Below, piece by piece: positions 42,601-54,046 of a stretch of 64,000 bases of DNA (position 1 is its first letter; every line of letters begins with the position of its first letter). Both the position numbers and the translations under genes were made by a program. The notes beneath the pieces were generated by a model that searched no databases, was not told where the DNA came from, and saw only the letters and a program-made list of their open reading frames with translations. The stretch is from Pegoplata infirma (Eukaryota > Arthropoda > Insecta > Diptera > Anthomyiidae): the NCBI GenBank assembly GCA_963921195.1, contig OY992538.1:236585462-236649461 (forward strand), given 5' to 3'.

Positions 42601-45600
42601 TACCCTTAACAATATGATCCTCGCCACACAAAGACTGGGCTACTTCGGGATCCAAGAACGTAACAAAACTAAATGCTCGAAAGGGTTTGGGTATAAACAC
42701 ATCTGTGACTTCTCCGAATTTTGAAAAATAGTCTCTTAGATCATCTGCTTCAATATCTTCAGTGCAACGTCCAACAAATACCTTACAAGGTATCTGAGTA
42801 ACCATACCCTAAAAAATTACAAATAATATTTATACCCTACACCACACTGTGGTACAGGGTATAATGAGTTTGTGCTGATGTTTGTAACTACCCGAAATAT
42901 TGGTCCTAGACCCACTTTTAAGTATACCGATCGACTTAGAATCACTTTTTGAGTCGATTTAGCGATGTCCGTCCGTCCGTCTGTCTGTCCATGTAAACGG
43001 TGTAAACACGATACAGGTCGCAATTCTCGATCAATTGACTTGAAATTTAAAACTTAAGCCTCTTTTGGCCCAAGGACGAAGCCCATTGAAATTGGAAAAA
43101 ATCGGTCCATATTTAGACCTAGCCCCCATACAAAGGTCCTCTTTAGTTTTGGCTCAAATGACTCTAATAGTCGCATTTTAATAGGTATCTTTTCAAAATT
43201 TGGCAGGAATTAATGTTTTATACACACAAATCACCATTCCGAATTTTAAAGAAATCGAACCAGTTCTTCTAGTAGCCCCCATACAAACCACCTTCCCGAT
43301 TTTCACATAAATCTCTCAATTTTCATGAAAATAGAAAATATTTAATTAAAATTCTGTTTGTGTATGTTAAACGCGTACTTTAATAACCTTATCAAATCTA
43401 ATTATCATCGGACCATTTTGGACTTAGGTCCCATGTGGAAATTTCGCCCGATATTCAGTTGAAGCGATTTATTGTCAACAAAAAGAAGCCTATTCCACTC
43501 AAATTTGATTAGTGATTGCTTTTTACACTTATTAAAGATTTGACAAAATATAGATCTAATCAGTCCATGTTTGAACTTGGGACCCATGGTCCGGGAAACT
43601 CTGGTGTAGGGTATTATATGGTCGGTCTTGACCGACTATAATTTTCTTACTTGTTTTTTTATATTCTAGAACAGTATGAAAAAAATATGCACATTACCTT
43701 CGAATTGGGTACTTTAACTTCACACCATCGTCCGTCAATCAAATGACGCGAGGATAACACCCTCACTTGTACATCATACGATCCAAAGCGTACAAAACCA
43801 AATCCTTTCGACTGTCCAGACTTTACATCTTTCTTAATTTGTGTCATCAATACTTCTCCGTAGTTCTCAAAGTATGTTCGTAAGCTTTCCTCGGTGGTCT
43901 TCCAAGGTAAACCTAGAACAATGAGATCTGTACAACGTGACCTTGACTCAATACGCTTTGTTTTAGCCGTTGAATTTTCCAATTGATCATCACTTTTGCG
44001 TTTGTTTTCTAAAGAAATATTAAAAACAAAATCTGGATTAGTACAATTTTTTTTGAAAACCAGAAAAGTAATTTAGAAATGCAGTTGCAATCGGTCACTT
44101 TAAGATTGAGCACGAGTAAACTGCGGCGTTGCCGTTAATTTCAGTTAAATGCAAAACTGTACCGCGTTGTGTTTTTGTTGAGCCGGTTGGTTCACTTGGC
44201 ACTGCGTCAGACACCTGTGATCTGGTTTGTATTGTAAGGTGTGTCAAATTGATTGCCTGGGCTTTAGCGTGGCGATTTGTGGTGGCATTGTGGAATTGAT
44301 CCTATGGACTGTCCTAATTAGTATTTAACCTTGCGTTTAAGCAGTTTTAGTGTCAGAAGAGGAAAAAAATAATAATTTAGGAGTAAGAAACACTGTCAAA
44401 TTTAGGTACAAGTCATTCCACCCAAAAACGATTGAACTTATAAGGGTTCAAGTTGAAAAAATGCAGAAGAAAAATTGAATTTCTAAAAATTATAGACATT
44501 TCTGGTATTCTTATCCTATAACTTATCTTTGATTCGAATTGTAGATGATGTGATGAACCGAATACTGATGAAACAGTTGAACATATTAAGTGCAAATGGC
44601 CCGTGGTATCACAACGGACCTCAGATTCTGTGTGCTGATGTAAAACGTCAGCTGGCACTTACAACCTAACCTGTATGCAAATGGCTCGCATTGGCCAGAC
44701 ATCAAGAGCGAATACTAAGCAAATCAGAACTTGTGAATCTGGATTTTCACGGGTTTGGAGTCCATACTTGCGATTTTAATAGTATGGAACTAATTTTAAT
44801 AAAATTGGTACCGGATAACGGCATTCGTGATCAAAGGAAATTTTGATCAATACTGAACTTTGGTAAAAAAAAAAAACATGGACTAATGAGTTTAATCCAC
44901 GTCGCTGAATGAACATATGGTATCGCTATGGACCAGCCGGTCATTTTGAAGAGTTAAATTTGTAATTCCACCACCCAAAATTATGATGAATACTGAACTT
45001 TGGTAAAAACATGGGCTAACGCCTTTTATCCTCGTAGCTGATACGAGGTTCAATGTAATTGACACAGAACAAAGACTTTTTTAAACAGGTAGCCATTAAC
45101 CAGTAAGTGTGAACCCCACATGTATGAAAATATGGACCAGCCGGTCTATTCGAAGAGTTAAATTTTGAAGTCCACACATTTTTTTTGCTCAACTGGCTTC
45201 GTTCGGCTTTGAAATTACACAATTGGCTGGCTACTTTAAAGTTGCAAAAACCATCTTGTGAGCGTTTTCTCCAACTAAACGCAATGAAGTTTTTGGAGGA
45301 TAAAGTTTAATCAGGGAGAGTTGTCGGAAATCCTGACATGTGTCTAAACAATCCCTAATGCTAGTGTACCTTACTTGTTCCATTTATTCTAAACTTCAAA
45401 GTCGTACACATCCCCGGCATAAATCAAGATTACCTTCACCCATCCAAATCTGATGATACTGCTAGACGGCTTTGTTAGGTATGAGAATTATAAAACTTGA
45501 AACCTTTAAGTTGCAACCACCATGTTGTGGGCGTTGTAGACAACCCTGTTTTGTTGAAAACAACCCTATAATGCCCAGAATATCTGATTTGGTCCATTTA

Positions 45601-46027
45601 CAATAAATAATCACATTTTTTAAAGTTATACAAACCACCTTTTAGGTGTTTGACCATGTAGAGACTTCAACCACACGACCCGGAATTATGTCCTCTTTCG
45701 ACGCATAAGGTTTCATCATATTTCAAGAGGTGAACTTAAATCTCAATTTATGCCGGCACTCTTCAGTTAATTAAATCAATTATTACCTTTTGGGAAAACA
45801 CAATGGTATATGTGTGAACCCCAACCAGTTTCAATGTATGGTGGAAAAAATTTGCCCTCATTGGAGCGTACACCACGAAAGCATTTAGTATCCTCGTTTA
45901 TGTATTTCAGTCCGCAGGCACCAGGAAATTGGGCCTGTAATGTTGACAACAATAAGCTTCCATCCTCTTCACTTGGTAATTCTATTGGATCGTCTCCATC
46001 ATCTTCCACCACTTGTATATATTCCAT
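39692..46027 (-). CDS. TBPH: TAR DNA-binding protein 43 homologue (TBPH)
   Basis: Minus-strand exons 45787-46027, 43698-44008, 42604-42808, 41878-42539, then 39837-40013 (reading through to a stop at 39837; 531 aa) or 39849-40013 joined to 39692-39787 (559 aa). An N-terminal oligomerisation domain (1-80, [20 protein letters not shown]...) is followed by a basic NLS-like KRK/KTKR (83-99), RRM1 (about 108-184, RNP2 LIVLGL, RNP1 KGFGFVRF) and RRM2 (about 190-253, [14 protein letters not shown]). The tail is a long Gly/Asn/Met-rich low-complexity region with [11 protein letters not shown] and [16 protein letters not shown], the helix-forming piece of the prion-like domain. It is a nuclear RNA-binding protein for UG-rich RNA that controls splicing and its own level. 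Introns carry DINE, LINE and E-family repeats. It is head to head with DRC1. Confidence 0.96.
39788..39848 (-). other. TBPH: 61-nt terminal intron of TBPH that switches the C-terminus
   Basis: Donor CAA/GTAATA and acceptor TTTCATACAG/AATG on the minus strand, a size common for fly introns. Retained, it adds VIS and a stop; spliced, the frame continues [20 protein letters not shown], then [11 protein letters not shown] and stop. The downstream exon is GC-richer than the flanks and in phase, which argues it is genuinely coding. Confidence 0.65.
40102..40318 (+). mobile_element. Truncated DINE/mini-me-like copy
   Basis: TATACCCTACACCAGTCTATGG ... GTGCTGATGTTTGTAACT, then skips to the AAATCGGTCCATGTTGACAC region. 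An internally deleted relative of 42830-43656. Confidence 0.6.
40593..40835. mobile_element. E-family element (TATCGCC-rich), partial copy 1
   Basis: Starts CCCTGCAAACAAAACAATAC. It matches E copy 2 in reverse for about 230 bp (GACGGCAATACATCCCGGCG, AATTGCCGCAATAACATTTA in complement). The other end is lost after about 40825. CG-rich against an AT-rich background. Confidence 0.7.
41040..41877. other. TBPH: TBPH intron 4, no gene seen
   Basis: AT-rich intron without recognisable repeats or exons. Confidence 0.5.
42830..43656 (+). mobile_element. DINE-1/mini-me-like element, full copy in TBPH intron 2
   Basis: TATACCCTACACCACACTGT ... GATGTCCGTCCGTCCGTCTG ... GGTCGGTCTTGACCGACTAT, then CTTACTTGTTTTTTT. 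It is closely similar to 727-1553 along its whole length, so the two define the family's ends. Confidence 0.75.
44549..44638 (+). mobile_element. LINE C-terminal zinc-knuckle remnant in TBPH intron 1
   Basis: A short frame reads [20 protein letters not shown] to a TGA. C-x(n)-E-T-x-x-H-x(n)-C followed by P is the C-terminal motif of jockey/I/R1-type reverse transcriptases (like C..E.ET.EH...C..). Only this fragment is left and it is opposite to TBPH. Confidence 0.5.
44820..45190. repeat. Two diverged direct units in TBPH intron 1
   Basis: AATACTGAACTTTGGTAAAA ... TATGGACCAGCCGGTC ... GAAGAGTTAAATTT occurs from about 44850 and again from about 44990. Roughly 140-bp units, unassigned. Confidence 0.55.
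45191..45786. other. TBPH: Rest of TBPH intron 1, no gene seen
   Basis: Non-coding. Recurring phrases (AGTTGCAAnnACCATnTTGTG at about 45238 and 45508) suggest further old tandem units. Confidence 0.35.
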
Positions 46028-46890
46028 AATAACTTTTTAAATTGCAAATTTTAATAAAATCGGAAAACTTTTTTTCGGTATATCAAAATTGGAAATTTTT
46101 TCAACAAAAATGCTTTATATGATGCCACATTTATTTGTGTGTAGATGCCATACTATTGAAACGCTAAATATAGGGGTTTTTCTCAATACAGCGGCAGGCA
46201 GCAAGTAGCAAAAAATAAACGAACCCCTTATATATTGAAAGACAAAAAGTTATTGTAAATAAATAATAATTGCTGTATGGATCTAATGAAAATAAAAAAA
46301 AAAAATTTTTATAGAATATCCGAATTGTCATGCCAATTTTAAATTTAAACACATAATAACAACCCTGTGTTTGTATCAGCTGACAGTTATTATAAAAAAC
46401 AGCCGCTGCTAAACGAAGAGAAGAGTTTTTTTAAACAATTGTCAGTGCGAACATTTTGTTTAATTTAAAAGCTAAATAATTTGTTTTTCACGTGAAAATT
46501 TTTGAAACGCTTAAAATCGTAATAATAACTATTAAAAACTAAAATTTTTAAATATAAAAAAAAACAATCATTAAAAATCTTAAATGTCCATTTTATAGCA
46601 AAATTGAAGATGCATATTATTTTCGTGTTCACATGAAAAAATTTGTCAAGCTCCATGTAAAAAATTTTTTTTTGGAAACACGGATATATTGTAGGGAAAT
46701 CATTTAAACTGATTTTAAGTATATGGAGACGAAAAAAAAATAAAAAAAAAATTTGTTCAGTGCCAATCACGGTTTTTATTTATCAAATCGTATGAAAAGT
46801 GCCGTGCCGTGATTGTTCTGTTTATTCTCTTATCAGTTTTCTTCTTCTTCTTCAAGCCAGCACAAAGTGCCAGATAATAAAATCATATCA
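46028..46890. promoter_or_regulatory. TBPH-DRC1 bidirectional intergenic region (TBPH side)
   Basis: The space between the TBPH ATG (46027) and DRC1 ATG (47398) is 1.37 kb. The TBPH leader and promoter must lie here, but I see no TATA box or clear start. 46183-46230 carries a fragment of the 46891-47021 element (CAATACAGCGGCAGGCAGCA). The rest is AT-rich. Confidence 0.4.
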
Positions 46891-47021
46891 GTGTTTCATC
46901 ACAATACAGCGGCAAGCAGCAGACAGCAAAATTTTTACATGCATTTTGTTGTAGCCGCAACAACAAAATGCATGTAAAAATTTTGCTGTCTGCTGCTTGC
47001 TGCTGTATTGTAAAGAAACAC
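46891..47021. mobile_element. Palindromic MITE (131 bp) upstream of DRC1
   Basis: GTGTTTCATCACAATACAGC and its complement enclose an almost perfect hairpin (AAGCAGCAGACAGCAAAATT, TTACATGCATTTTGTTGT) around AGCCGC. Flanked by TCA on both sides. Confidence 0.85.
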
Positions 47022-47086
47022 TCAGTTTTGCCATTTGGCCGATTTTACATTTTTAGTATTGCCAATCATTTCTTGTATCAGCTTAT

Positions 47087-47250
47087 GAGAATAATCACAA
47101 TTGGAGCGGGAAGCGGAAAAACGCAATTGTCCTCATAAAAATAGAATTGAATCTAGTTTGGCGGAAAAACGCGGCGGAATTTTGTTGTCATATAAAACGT
47201 ATGTGAACAGTTGCGGAAAAACGCTTCCCGCTCCAATTGTGATTATTCTC
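47087..47250. mobile_element. TIR element (164 bp) upstream of DRC1
   Basis: GAGAATAATCACAATTGGAG and GCGGGAAGCGGAAAAACGC at the left pair with the complementary right end. The interior has GCGGAAAAACGC again. It ends 147 bp before the DRC1 start codon, so it may lie in the promoter. Confidence 0.75.
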
Positions 47251-47397
47251 TATATCGATTACCATATGGTCGATTTTACATTTCTTAGTATTGCCAATCA
47301 TTTGTTATATCCAAGGTAACGGACTTTTTTTTATTATATGTGAATTGCTTGAATTTATTTATTATTTTTTTAGTATTGATATATTTTACAATAAAAA

Positions 47398-50300
47398 ATG
47401 GATAAATGTATAGATAAAATCTCTGATACAGCACAAATGGAGGAGCCTTTAAAAAATAGTTTGCAAATTGGATTAGTGCCATTAAGAAAAGATAAAACTT
47501 CAAAATTTTATAAGAAAAGTCAAGTAGTATTCAATGCTCTACGTGAAAAGATACAGGACCAGGAGCCGTAAGTTTAATATTAATAAAACCATAACTTCCT
47601 CATCTTATATTTGTGTTTAGAACCGCAGAAAAAGGCAACGGTAATATTGAATTACAACTGTCAAAAAATGAAGTACGTTTACAAGAACTTTTAAATTTTG
47701 GAAACGAATTGGTCAACAATATCAAAGGTGCTAATGAACAGCAAGAACTCTTGCAAAGTCAGAACAAAAATCGACGAGAAGAAGGTTAGTGTCTGTAAAT
47801 CAATTCAAAGGTCTTACTTAAAAATTTGTTTTTCTAGAACTGCAGGAGGATTTGCGCAAAGAAGCTTTTGAATCCTTAATACAATTCGATGAAATAACAA
47901 AAAAATGGCAGGAAATGAACACTTTAAAAGAACCCATGTCAATTTACGAAGACATGCAAAAACAGCGAGAAAATATTACCAATTTAATGACCAGCAAAGA
48001 TGAACTTATTGAGAAATGCCAGAATGAGCTTAAACGCATCAACGATAAATATTATGCGGATCAAAATAAACAATCTCAAGATGTGTGCTTTCTTGTCGAA
48101 AGAATCGATTCTCAAATAGAATTGCTAAAAAAATCATATAGGGAAAACATTTACGAACTTCAGGATACTATTGATAATGAAAAGCAAAAAATTCTTAAAG
48201 ATGCCCAAGACAAGTGGAATGCCGTCTATGAACATCTTTCGCTTAATGAAGTTAATAAAATGGAGATCGTCAAGAAAAAACAAACATTCTATGCCCAAGA
48301 AGTGGAAAAGATACGTAACAAACAAGAGGAAATTACACGATCAACGCGTATTAGGCTAGAGAAAGATGCTGAAATGCTAGAGTTGGAAATACGAAAAACA
48401 CGGGCCAATATACTAATGAATTCCGAAAAAATCGATTATAATTATCAAGTTTTACAGAAGAGAAATGAGGAGAATATTATAATAAATAATCAGCAGAAGA
48501 GACGTGTAGCAAAATTTAACGAATCCATATTAATGTTAAAAAGAAAACTGGCAGCCTTGAAACTAAATAACAAGCAGACAATGGAAAGAATGACCCAGGA
48601 CATACAAAAATTACATGCTAGTATTAATGATTTACAAATTAAATCGGAAAATTTTCGAAAAAATAATCGAAAGAAGGTAATTTAAAAGGGACATGTCACA
48701 GGCTCAATTCCGTTCGGATTTGGAATAGGTACTTTACTCGTAAAAAGCAAAACGAATAGTTTTTTCTGAGTAAAACTACTTCTTTGCAATTTAATTTCAT
48801 TTTAATTTTGAAAGTGATTTCATTAAAAAAAAATCCTTTTGGGTTTTACGAGTAAACTACTTATTCCAAATCCGAACGGAATTGAGTCTGTGATATGCCC
48901 CAAAAATATGGTTATTGCGGCCAAACCATATTGAGGCAGTTTTAAAGCAGTGAAAAATTTCTTACAAGAATTTCTTACCCTTGCAAAAATGCCAGATTAC
49001 AAGTTTTTTTTTTAAGTGTTGAATCAATTTTTACACTTTTCTATTACTTTTCATAAGATGCGTTGTTGCCAGAAAAGATTCTCATTTTATTTCAATAGTA
49101 ATACTTATCATTGCTACTTTTTACGAAATAAGATGCAAATAAAGTTGCAATGTTATCATTTCGCATTTTTGCATGACTAAAATGGCTGACGTGAATTCCA
49201 TTATCACTTTTTGTGTTTTATTTTCAATAAAAAAGTTTTTTTTTATAGTTTGCCAAAGTTTGGAGTATAAATTTTAATGAAATTAAAGATTTGCTGACTA
49301 GTGTTTTTGAAATTGATCGCATCTTGTATGAACAGCAATTGGCTAGACAATGGCAGAAACCAGATGTTGACTTGGATAAATTAGATTATACTAAGAAAGT
49401 AAAAACTTCAGGTATTTAAGTTTAAAATAATTATTTTAATTTCATTTTAATACCATGTTTATTTTTCTTCTCTAAACAGGCGGCAAGTCAAATAAACAAT
49501 CTGAACAATATAGAATTCGAACTTCTTTGAACCAGGAATCAACTACTACTATACGCCAGCAAAAGCAATTGCATGATATATTACATAAGATATCAGATCG
49601 TGCGGGTTTTTTAGTCGAGGAAAGACTTTTGGAAATTTTAAAACCCTATACTGACGAAGAGAAATGTTTGGTTAGAATTGATAATATATTTTCGGTAAGA
49701 AAATATTTTCATATATGGAGGTATTTTTTTAAAGAAATTTTAAGTTATGGTAAAATCATTTTTTTTTTGTTGAGGATTTCACAATCAATTTTTTTGGAGT
49801 TTTAATTTTTTTTTATAAAAAATCTTTTTTTTGGATTGAAAATCACTCTTAAACTTAATAAAGTTTTGTAATAAGAATCTAAAAGCTGATTTCATTCGCA
49901 GCCTAAATTAGTTTACATATTTGGTTTTAATACAAGAGGAGTGTTAAATTTAAATTCAGAAATTTGAACCCCTGAAAAAGTGTAAGATTGCACCTTTTTA
50001 TACCCTCTGCTTAGTGATAGAGGGTATATACAAGTTTGTTATTCCGTTTGTAACTCATCCAAATATCGGTCTAGGACCCCATAATGTGTATATGTATATT
50101 ATTGATCAGTGATCGATTATAAGACATTCTAGCGATGTCCGTTTGTGGAAATGGTGATCACGACCAAAGTACTAAACAGATATGACTAAGATTTGGGATA
50201 TTTACTTGTTGTTGCCCTAAGCAGTTTGGTATTGCATTTGAGCGAAATCGGTTAAGCGGTTCAAAAGTTATGAAGGAAAATGTAAGGACACCTCGAAAAT

Positions 50301-51791
50301 TTTGGTACTTTCAACATAACCTAAAAATACAAAATACTTTAATTCGGCTGCAGGTTGACACATGCGAACAGAATTGATCGGGAATGGTATTTAAACAAGT
50401 ACAAACATACTTTTTTACAAAAAAAAATGTTCGCCAATTTTTTTTTTTTCACCAAAAATTTTTTTTTTTTTTTCAAAACAAATTTTTTTTTGTTTTTTTT
50501 TTTGCAAATAATTTTTTTTAGATTGTGGAGGGTATCAATACATTCGGCAAGGTCGAATTTAACTTTTTTACTTGTTTTTTTTTTTTAATTAGGTTGCATT
50601 TTTGATATTTATTGGAAAGTTTTAAAATACAATTTGAAATAATGCTAGTTAAAGTACGGCTGGCGCTTAACACCCGATCCGTAGATCTAAAAATTAATAT
50701 ATAAGATAATCTTACACACCCAGCAATATTTTATACAAATACGTAATTTTGGTCATTTGGTATTATTTCCTTATTTTAATTGCCTGATACAGACTCATTG
50801 TGATTTTGTCCTAATATGTTTTTTTTTATATATTTTTAGGCTCTACGTATAACAGATGTTCAAGTCGTTGAAAGTTTAATACAATATTTTGAGCCATACT
50901 CTTGGTGTCCTAATTGTTCATCGGGTCTGACTTCAAAAACTCTTAAAAGCTTATACTCTTTTAAAAGAGAACTTGATGCTGAGGATGATGAAAAAAATGG
51001 AATTGAGACAACGACGGTTAATATGAATTAAAATCTTTAAAAAATTAATTTTTAAATACAAAAAAAAAATATATATATATTTTTTCAGATTTCAGATCAT
51101 TCCCTTGCTTGTCGCAACCATGTTTTAGTTATGGAACCAGCTTTAGTATTAACTTCTCTAAATGAATTCACTAGTCAACAGACAAATAAAAAGGGAAATA
51201 TAAAGGAAACGAGGTAGGCATAATTAATAAGCAATATTCTAAGATATTGAATCCACATAAAATTGAAATTTTTTAAATTCTTAAATTTATTTGATTAATT
51301 CTAAAATACATTAAATAATAAGTAAAATTACTGATAAAACAATTAATTTGCTCAAATCTGAATTTCAGCAAAAAAACCCAACGCTAAATATCTGACAAAT
51401 TAAAGATTACAAATATTTTACAACGTTATCATTTTAAGTGTAAAATTTTATTTTATTAAATCTACTCTCACCAATTTTTAATGAAAGTTCTTTTTAAAGT
51501 AAATATGTACTTTAAATTTCTGTTATAATAATATTTTTTCTTCTTATTTAAAGAATATGCCGACAAGAATATGAAGTGGATTTGTTACAATATGATAAAG
51601 ATCATATATGTAAGTATTGGCAACAGTTCTTGTCATATATGTCAACAGATAAGCAAAATATATGGAAGTCTGTGGAACATGGTCTCAATCATTATCTGGA
51701 AGTATTAAAGAAAAGGGCACAAATTGACAACGAATGTGTATTTTTGCAAAAACAAAATGCTGAATTGAAACATTTATTACAAAAATTATAA
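47398..51791 (+). CDS. DRC1: Dynein regulatory complex subunit 1 (DRC1/CCDC164) homologue
   Basis: Eight exons: 47398-47567, 47621-47784, 47838-48676, 49249-49411, 49480-49694, 50840-51016, 51089-51213 and 51554-51791. All keep phase and give 696 aa (human DRC1 about 740). Residues about 60-390 are charged, heptad-rich coiled coil. KFAKVWSINFNEIKDLL and EIDRILYEQQLARQW match the DRC1 middle domain. The C-terminus WKSVEHGLNHYLEVLKKRA, then LQKQNAELKHLLQKL matches the conserved DRC1 tail. In axonemes DRC1 forms the base plate of the nexin link between doublets, so in flies it should act in sperm flagella and mechanosensory cilia. Introns 3 and 5 hold repeats. A possible 5' UTR acceptor (TTTTTTTAG, 47371) precedes the ATG. 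Exact orthology is inferred from motifs. Confidence 0.88.
48695..48890. repeat. Inverted repeat in DRC1 intron 3
   Basis: GGCTCAATTCCGTTCGGATT at 48702 pairs with AATCCGAACGGAATTGAGTC at about 48868. Inner arms ACTCGTAAAA / TTTTACGAGT also pair. Probably a MITE of about 190 bp. Confidence 0.7.
48952..49202 (+). mobile_element. Short TIR element, family G, copy 4 (DRC1 intron 3)
   Basis: TTTCTTACCCTTGCAAAAAT ... GGCTGACGTGAATTCC, related to 2976-3195 and 15537-15779. The adjacent 48690-48900 is another inverted repeat (CAATTCCGTTCGGATTTGGA / TCCAAATCCGAACGGAATTG). Confidence 0.6.
50000..50577 (+). mobile_element. DINE/mini-me-like element, variant copy (DRC1 intron 5)
   Basis: TATACCCTCTGCTTAGTGAT ... 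GCGATGTCCG ... GGAGGGTATCAATACATTCG, then GCAAGGTCGAATTTAAC and ACTTGTTTTTT. The 3' end matches that at 686-721. Confidence 0.65.
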
Positions 51792-51945
51792 ATTGCATAT
51801 AAACAAATTATAAATATTAATCTAATAAATTGTAAGTATTCGAATTAAATATTTATAAAATATTTTTATTAGTATAGTCAACCAATTATTGTTAGTTAAG
51901 TTAACTAAAAATGATAGTTGAAAAAAACTAAAATTTCTGTTCACT

Positions 51946-53284
51946 ACACCATTTCCAATTGTATTTTAAAAATTTCCAAATGTATTTTAAAATTGTCCAA
52001 ATGTTTTTTAAAATTGTACAAATATTATTTAAAATTGTCCAAATGAATTTTAAAATTGTCCAAATGTATTTTAAAATTGTCCAAATGTATTTTAAAATTG
52101 TCCAAATGAATTTTAAAATTGTCCAAATGTATTTTAAAATTGTCCAAATGAATTTTGAAATTGTCGAAATGTATTTTTAAATTATCCAAATATATTTTAA
52201 AATTGTCCAAATGTATTTTAAAATTGTCCAAATGTATTTTAAAATTGTCCAAATGTAGTTTAAAATTTTCCAAATGTATTTTAAAATTGTTAAAATGTAT
52301 TTTAAAATTGTCCAAATGTATTTTAAAATTGTCCAAATATATTTTAAAATTGTCCAAATGTATTTTAAAATTGTCGAAATGTATTTTAAAATTGCCCAAA
52401 TATATTTTAAAATTGTCCAAATGTAGTTTAAAATTTTCCAAATATATTTTAAAATTGTCCAAATGTAGTTTAAAATTTTCCAAATGTATTTTAAAAATTT
52501 CCAAATGTATTTTAAAATTGTTCAATTGTATTTTAAAAATTTCCAAATTATTTTCAAAATTGTCCAAATGTATTTTAAAATTGTCCAATTGTATTTTAAA
52601 AGTTTCCAACTTATTTTCAAAATTGTCCAAATGTATTTTAGAATTGTTCAAATGTATTTTAAAATTGTCCAAACGTAGTTTAAAATTTTCCAAATGTATT
52701 TAAAATTGTCCTGATGTATTTTAAAATTGTCCAAATGTATTTTAAAATTGTCCAAATGTAGTTTAAAATTTTCCAAATGTATTTTAAAAATTTCCAAATG
52801 TATTTTAAAATTGTCCAATTGTATTTTAAAAATTTCCAAATTATTTTCAAAATTGTCCAAATGTATTTTAAAATTGTCCAAATGTATTTTAAAATTGTCC
52901 AAATGTAGTTTAAAACTTTCCAAATGTATTTTAAAATTGTCCAAATGTATTTTAAAATTGTCCAATTGTATTTTAAAAATTTCCAAATGTATTTTAAAAT
53001 ATTCTATGTATAATTCTGTGTAGAATATTTTAAAATTCAACTGGACAATTTTAAAATACAATTGGACAATTTTAAAATATATTTGGAAAATTTTAAACTA
53101 CATTTGGACAATTTTAAAATACATTTGGACAATTTTAAATATATTTGGAAATTTTTAAACTGCATTTGGACAGTTTTAAAATACATTTGGACAATTTTAA
53201 AATACATTTGGACAAATTTAAAATACATTTGGACAATTTTAAAATACATTTGGAAATTTTTAAAATGCAATTGGAAATGGTGTA
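51946..53284. repeat. 21-bp minisatellite arranged as a foldback
   Basis: About 50 units of a 21-bp repeat (core TTTTAAAATTGTCCAAA) run forward to about 53015, then in reverse from about 53035 to 53275. The outer ends CACCATTTCCAATTG / CAATTGGAAATGGTG are complementary. Because 21 is a multiple of three and the unit lacks stops, both strands stay open for long distances (222 codons minus, 182 plus). That is a by-product, not evidence for a gene. Confidence 0.9.
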
Positions 53285-54046
53285 GAAAAGCTAAAACAGA
53301 CGCGACAGCAACTTTAGGAAAAAAACGAAGCAGTTTTTAACTATTTTTAAATTAATATGGCAGCACTTTCTACTGTTTATGAGTGATTAAAACAATAAAA
53401 ACCAGTCTGGCATCTATTTTTGCATGGCGCCTTACGTGGGCGTTTTGACAACTCCTTGACTTTTGGCTGCATAAGAATCAAAAAAACAATCATTCTTATT
53501 GAATTCACGTACAGAAAATGCTCCAATGAAAGCATGACATTCTTCATTTGATCCCGGAGATTTTTTTGGACATTTTGCAGCTATATGACTGTATTGATTG
53601 CAGCTGCAGTGTTTCGGTCTCCTATTCCAAAAATCTTTCTTTCGACCAACAAATGCCAAATCTGCTGATTCTGCTTTTAAATCTTGCAATAATTTTAACT
53701 TTATGGAATCTTCTGTTATTTTTATTCCCGAATTTAAAATTCCCATTATCATAGGTTTATACTCATCTGGTAAGCCTGCAACCTAGCAACATCGATCCGA
53801 CCTGTTCTTCATCTACTTGAAGTACAGCAGCTCGTAATTTATGCGTTGTCGAAAGAATTTCGTTCACATAAGGGCTTCCAATCGGGAAATCCCGGGAAAT
53901 CCCGAATCTCGGAATTTCTGATTTTCAATACCGCTCTCATATATTAGTTAACTCTTTCTAACCCAAAAAGTAGAACAAAATTTAACATATGGTTTAAGAT
54001 TATTTGTTTTTTGACACCTGTCATTAGTGTCGCGTCTGCTTAGTTT
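53285..54046. mobile_element. Diverged D-family element carrying a copia fragment
   Basis: CTAAAACAGACGCGACAG (about 53291) and TGTCGCGTCTGCTTAGTTTG (about 54026) are the tips. The internal AATATGGCAGCACTTTCTAC, ACAATAAAAACCAGTCTGGCA and ACACCTGTCATTAGTGTCG match D copies 24401-24700 and 62603-63560. 53450-53930 is foreign. Confidence 0.7.
53432..53930 (-). pseudogene. Ty1/copia-type gag-protease fragment
   Basis: The minus strand translates as a copia gag tail: an upstream stretch resembling NEILSTTHKL..VDEEQVGSMLQVAGLPDEYKP (one frameshift near 53780), then KLKLLQDLKAESADL, a CCHC zinc knuckle CSCNQYSHIAAKC (C-x2-C-x4-H-x4-C) and the beginning of the protease where the expected DSGA reads DSYA. 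There are no LTRs beside it. It is a dead internal fragment. Confidence 0.75.

Noticed and set aside
42817..43023. 68-codon frame overlapping GTCCGTCCGT in TBPH intron 2
   Set aside because: It lies wholly within a DINE/mini-me-like repeat and has no protein features.
47101..47319. 72-codon frame upstream of DRC1 (MEREAEKRNCPHK...)
   Set aside because: It is read from the arms of an inverted-repeat element (47087-47250), so the frame is incidental.
52025..52693. 222-codon minus-strand frame of FKIHLDN-type heptapeptide repeats (and plus-strand counterparts to 182 codons)
   Set aside because: The 21-bp minisatellite period is a multiple of three with no stop, so long frames arise on both strands automatically; no start context, introns or non-repeat flanks support a gene.
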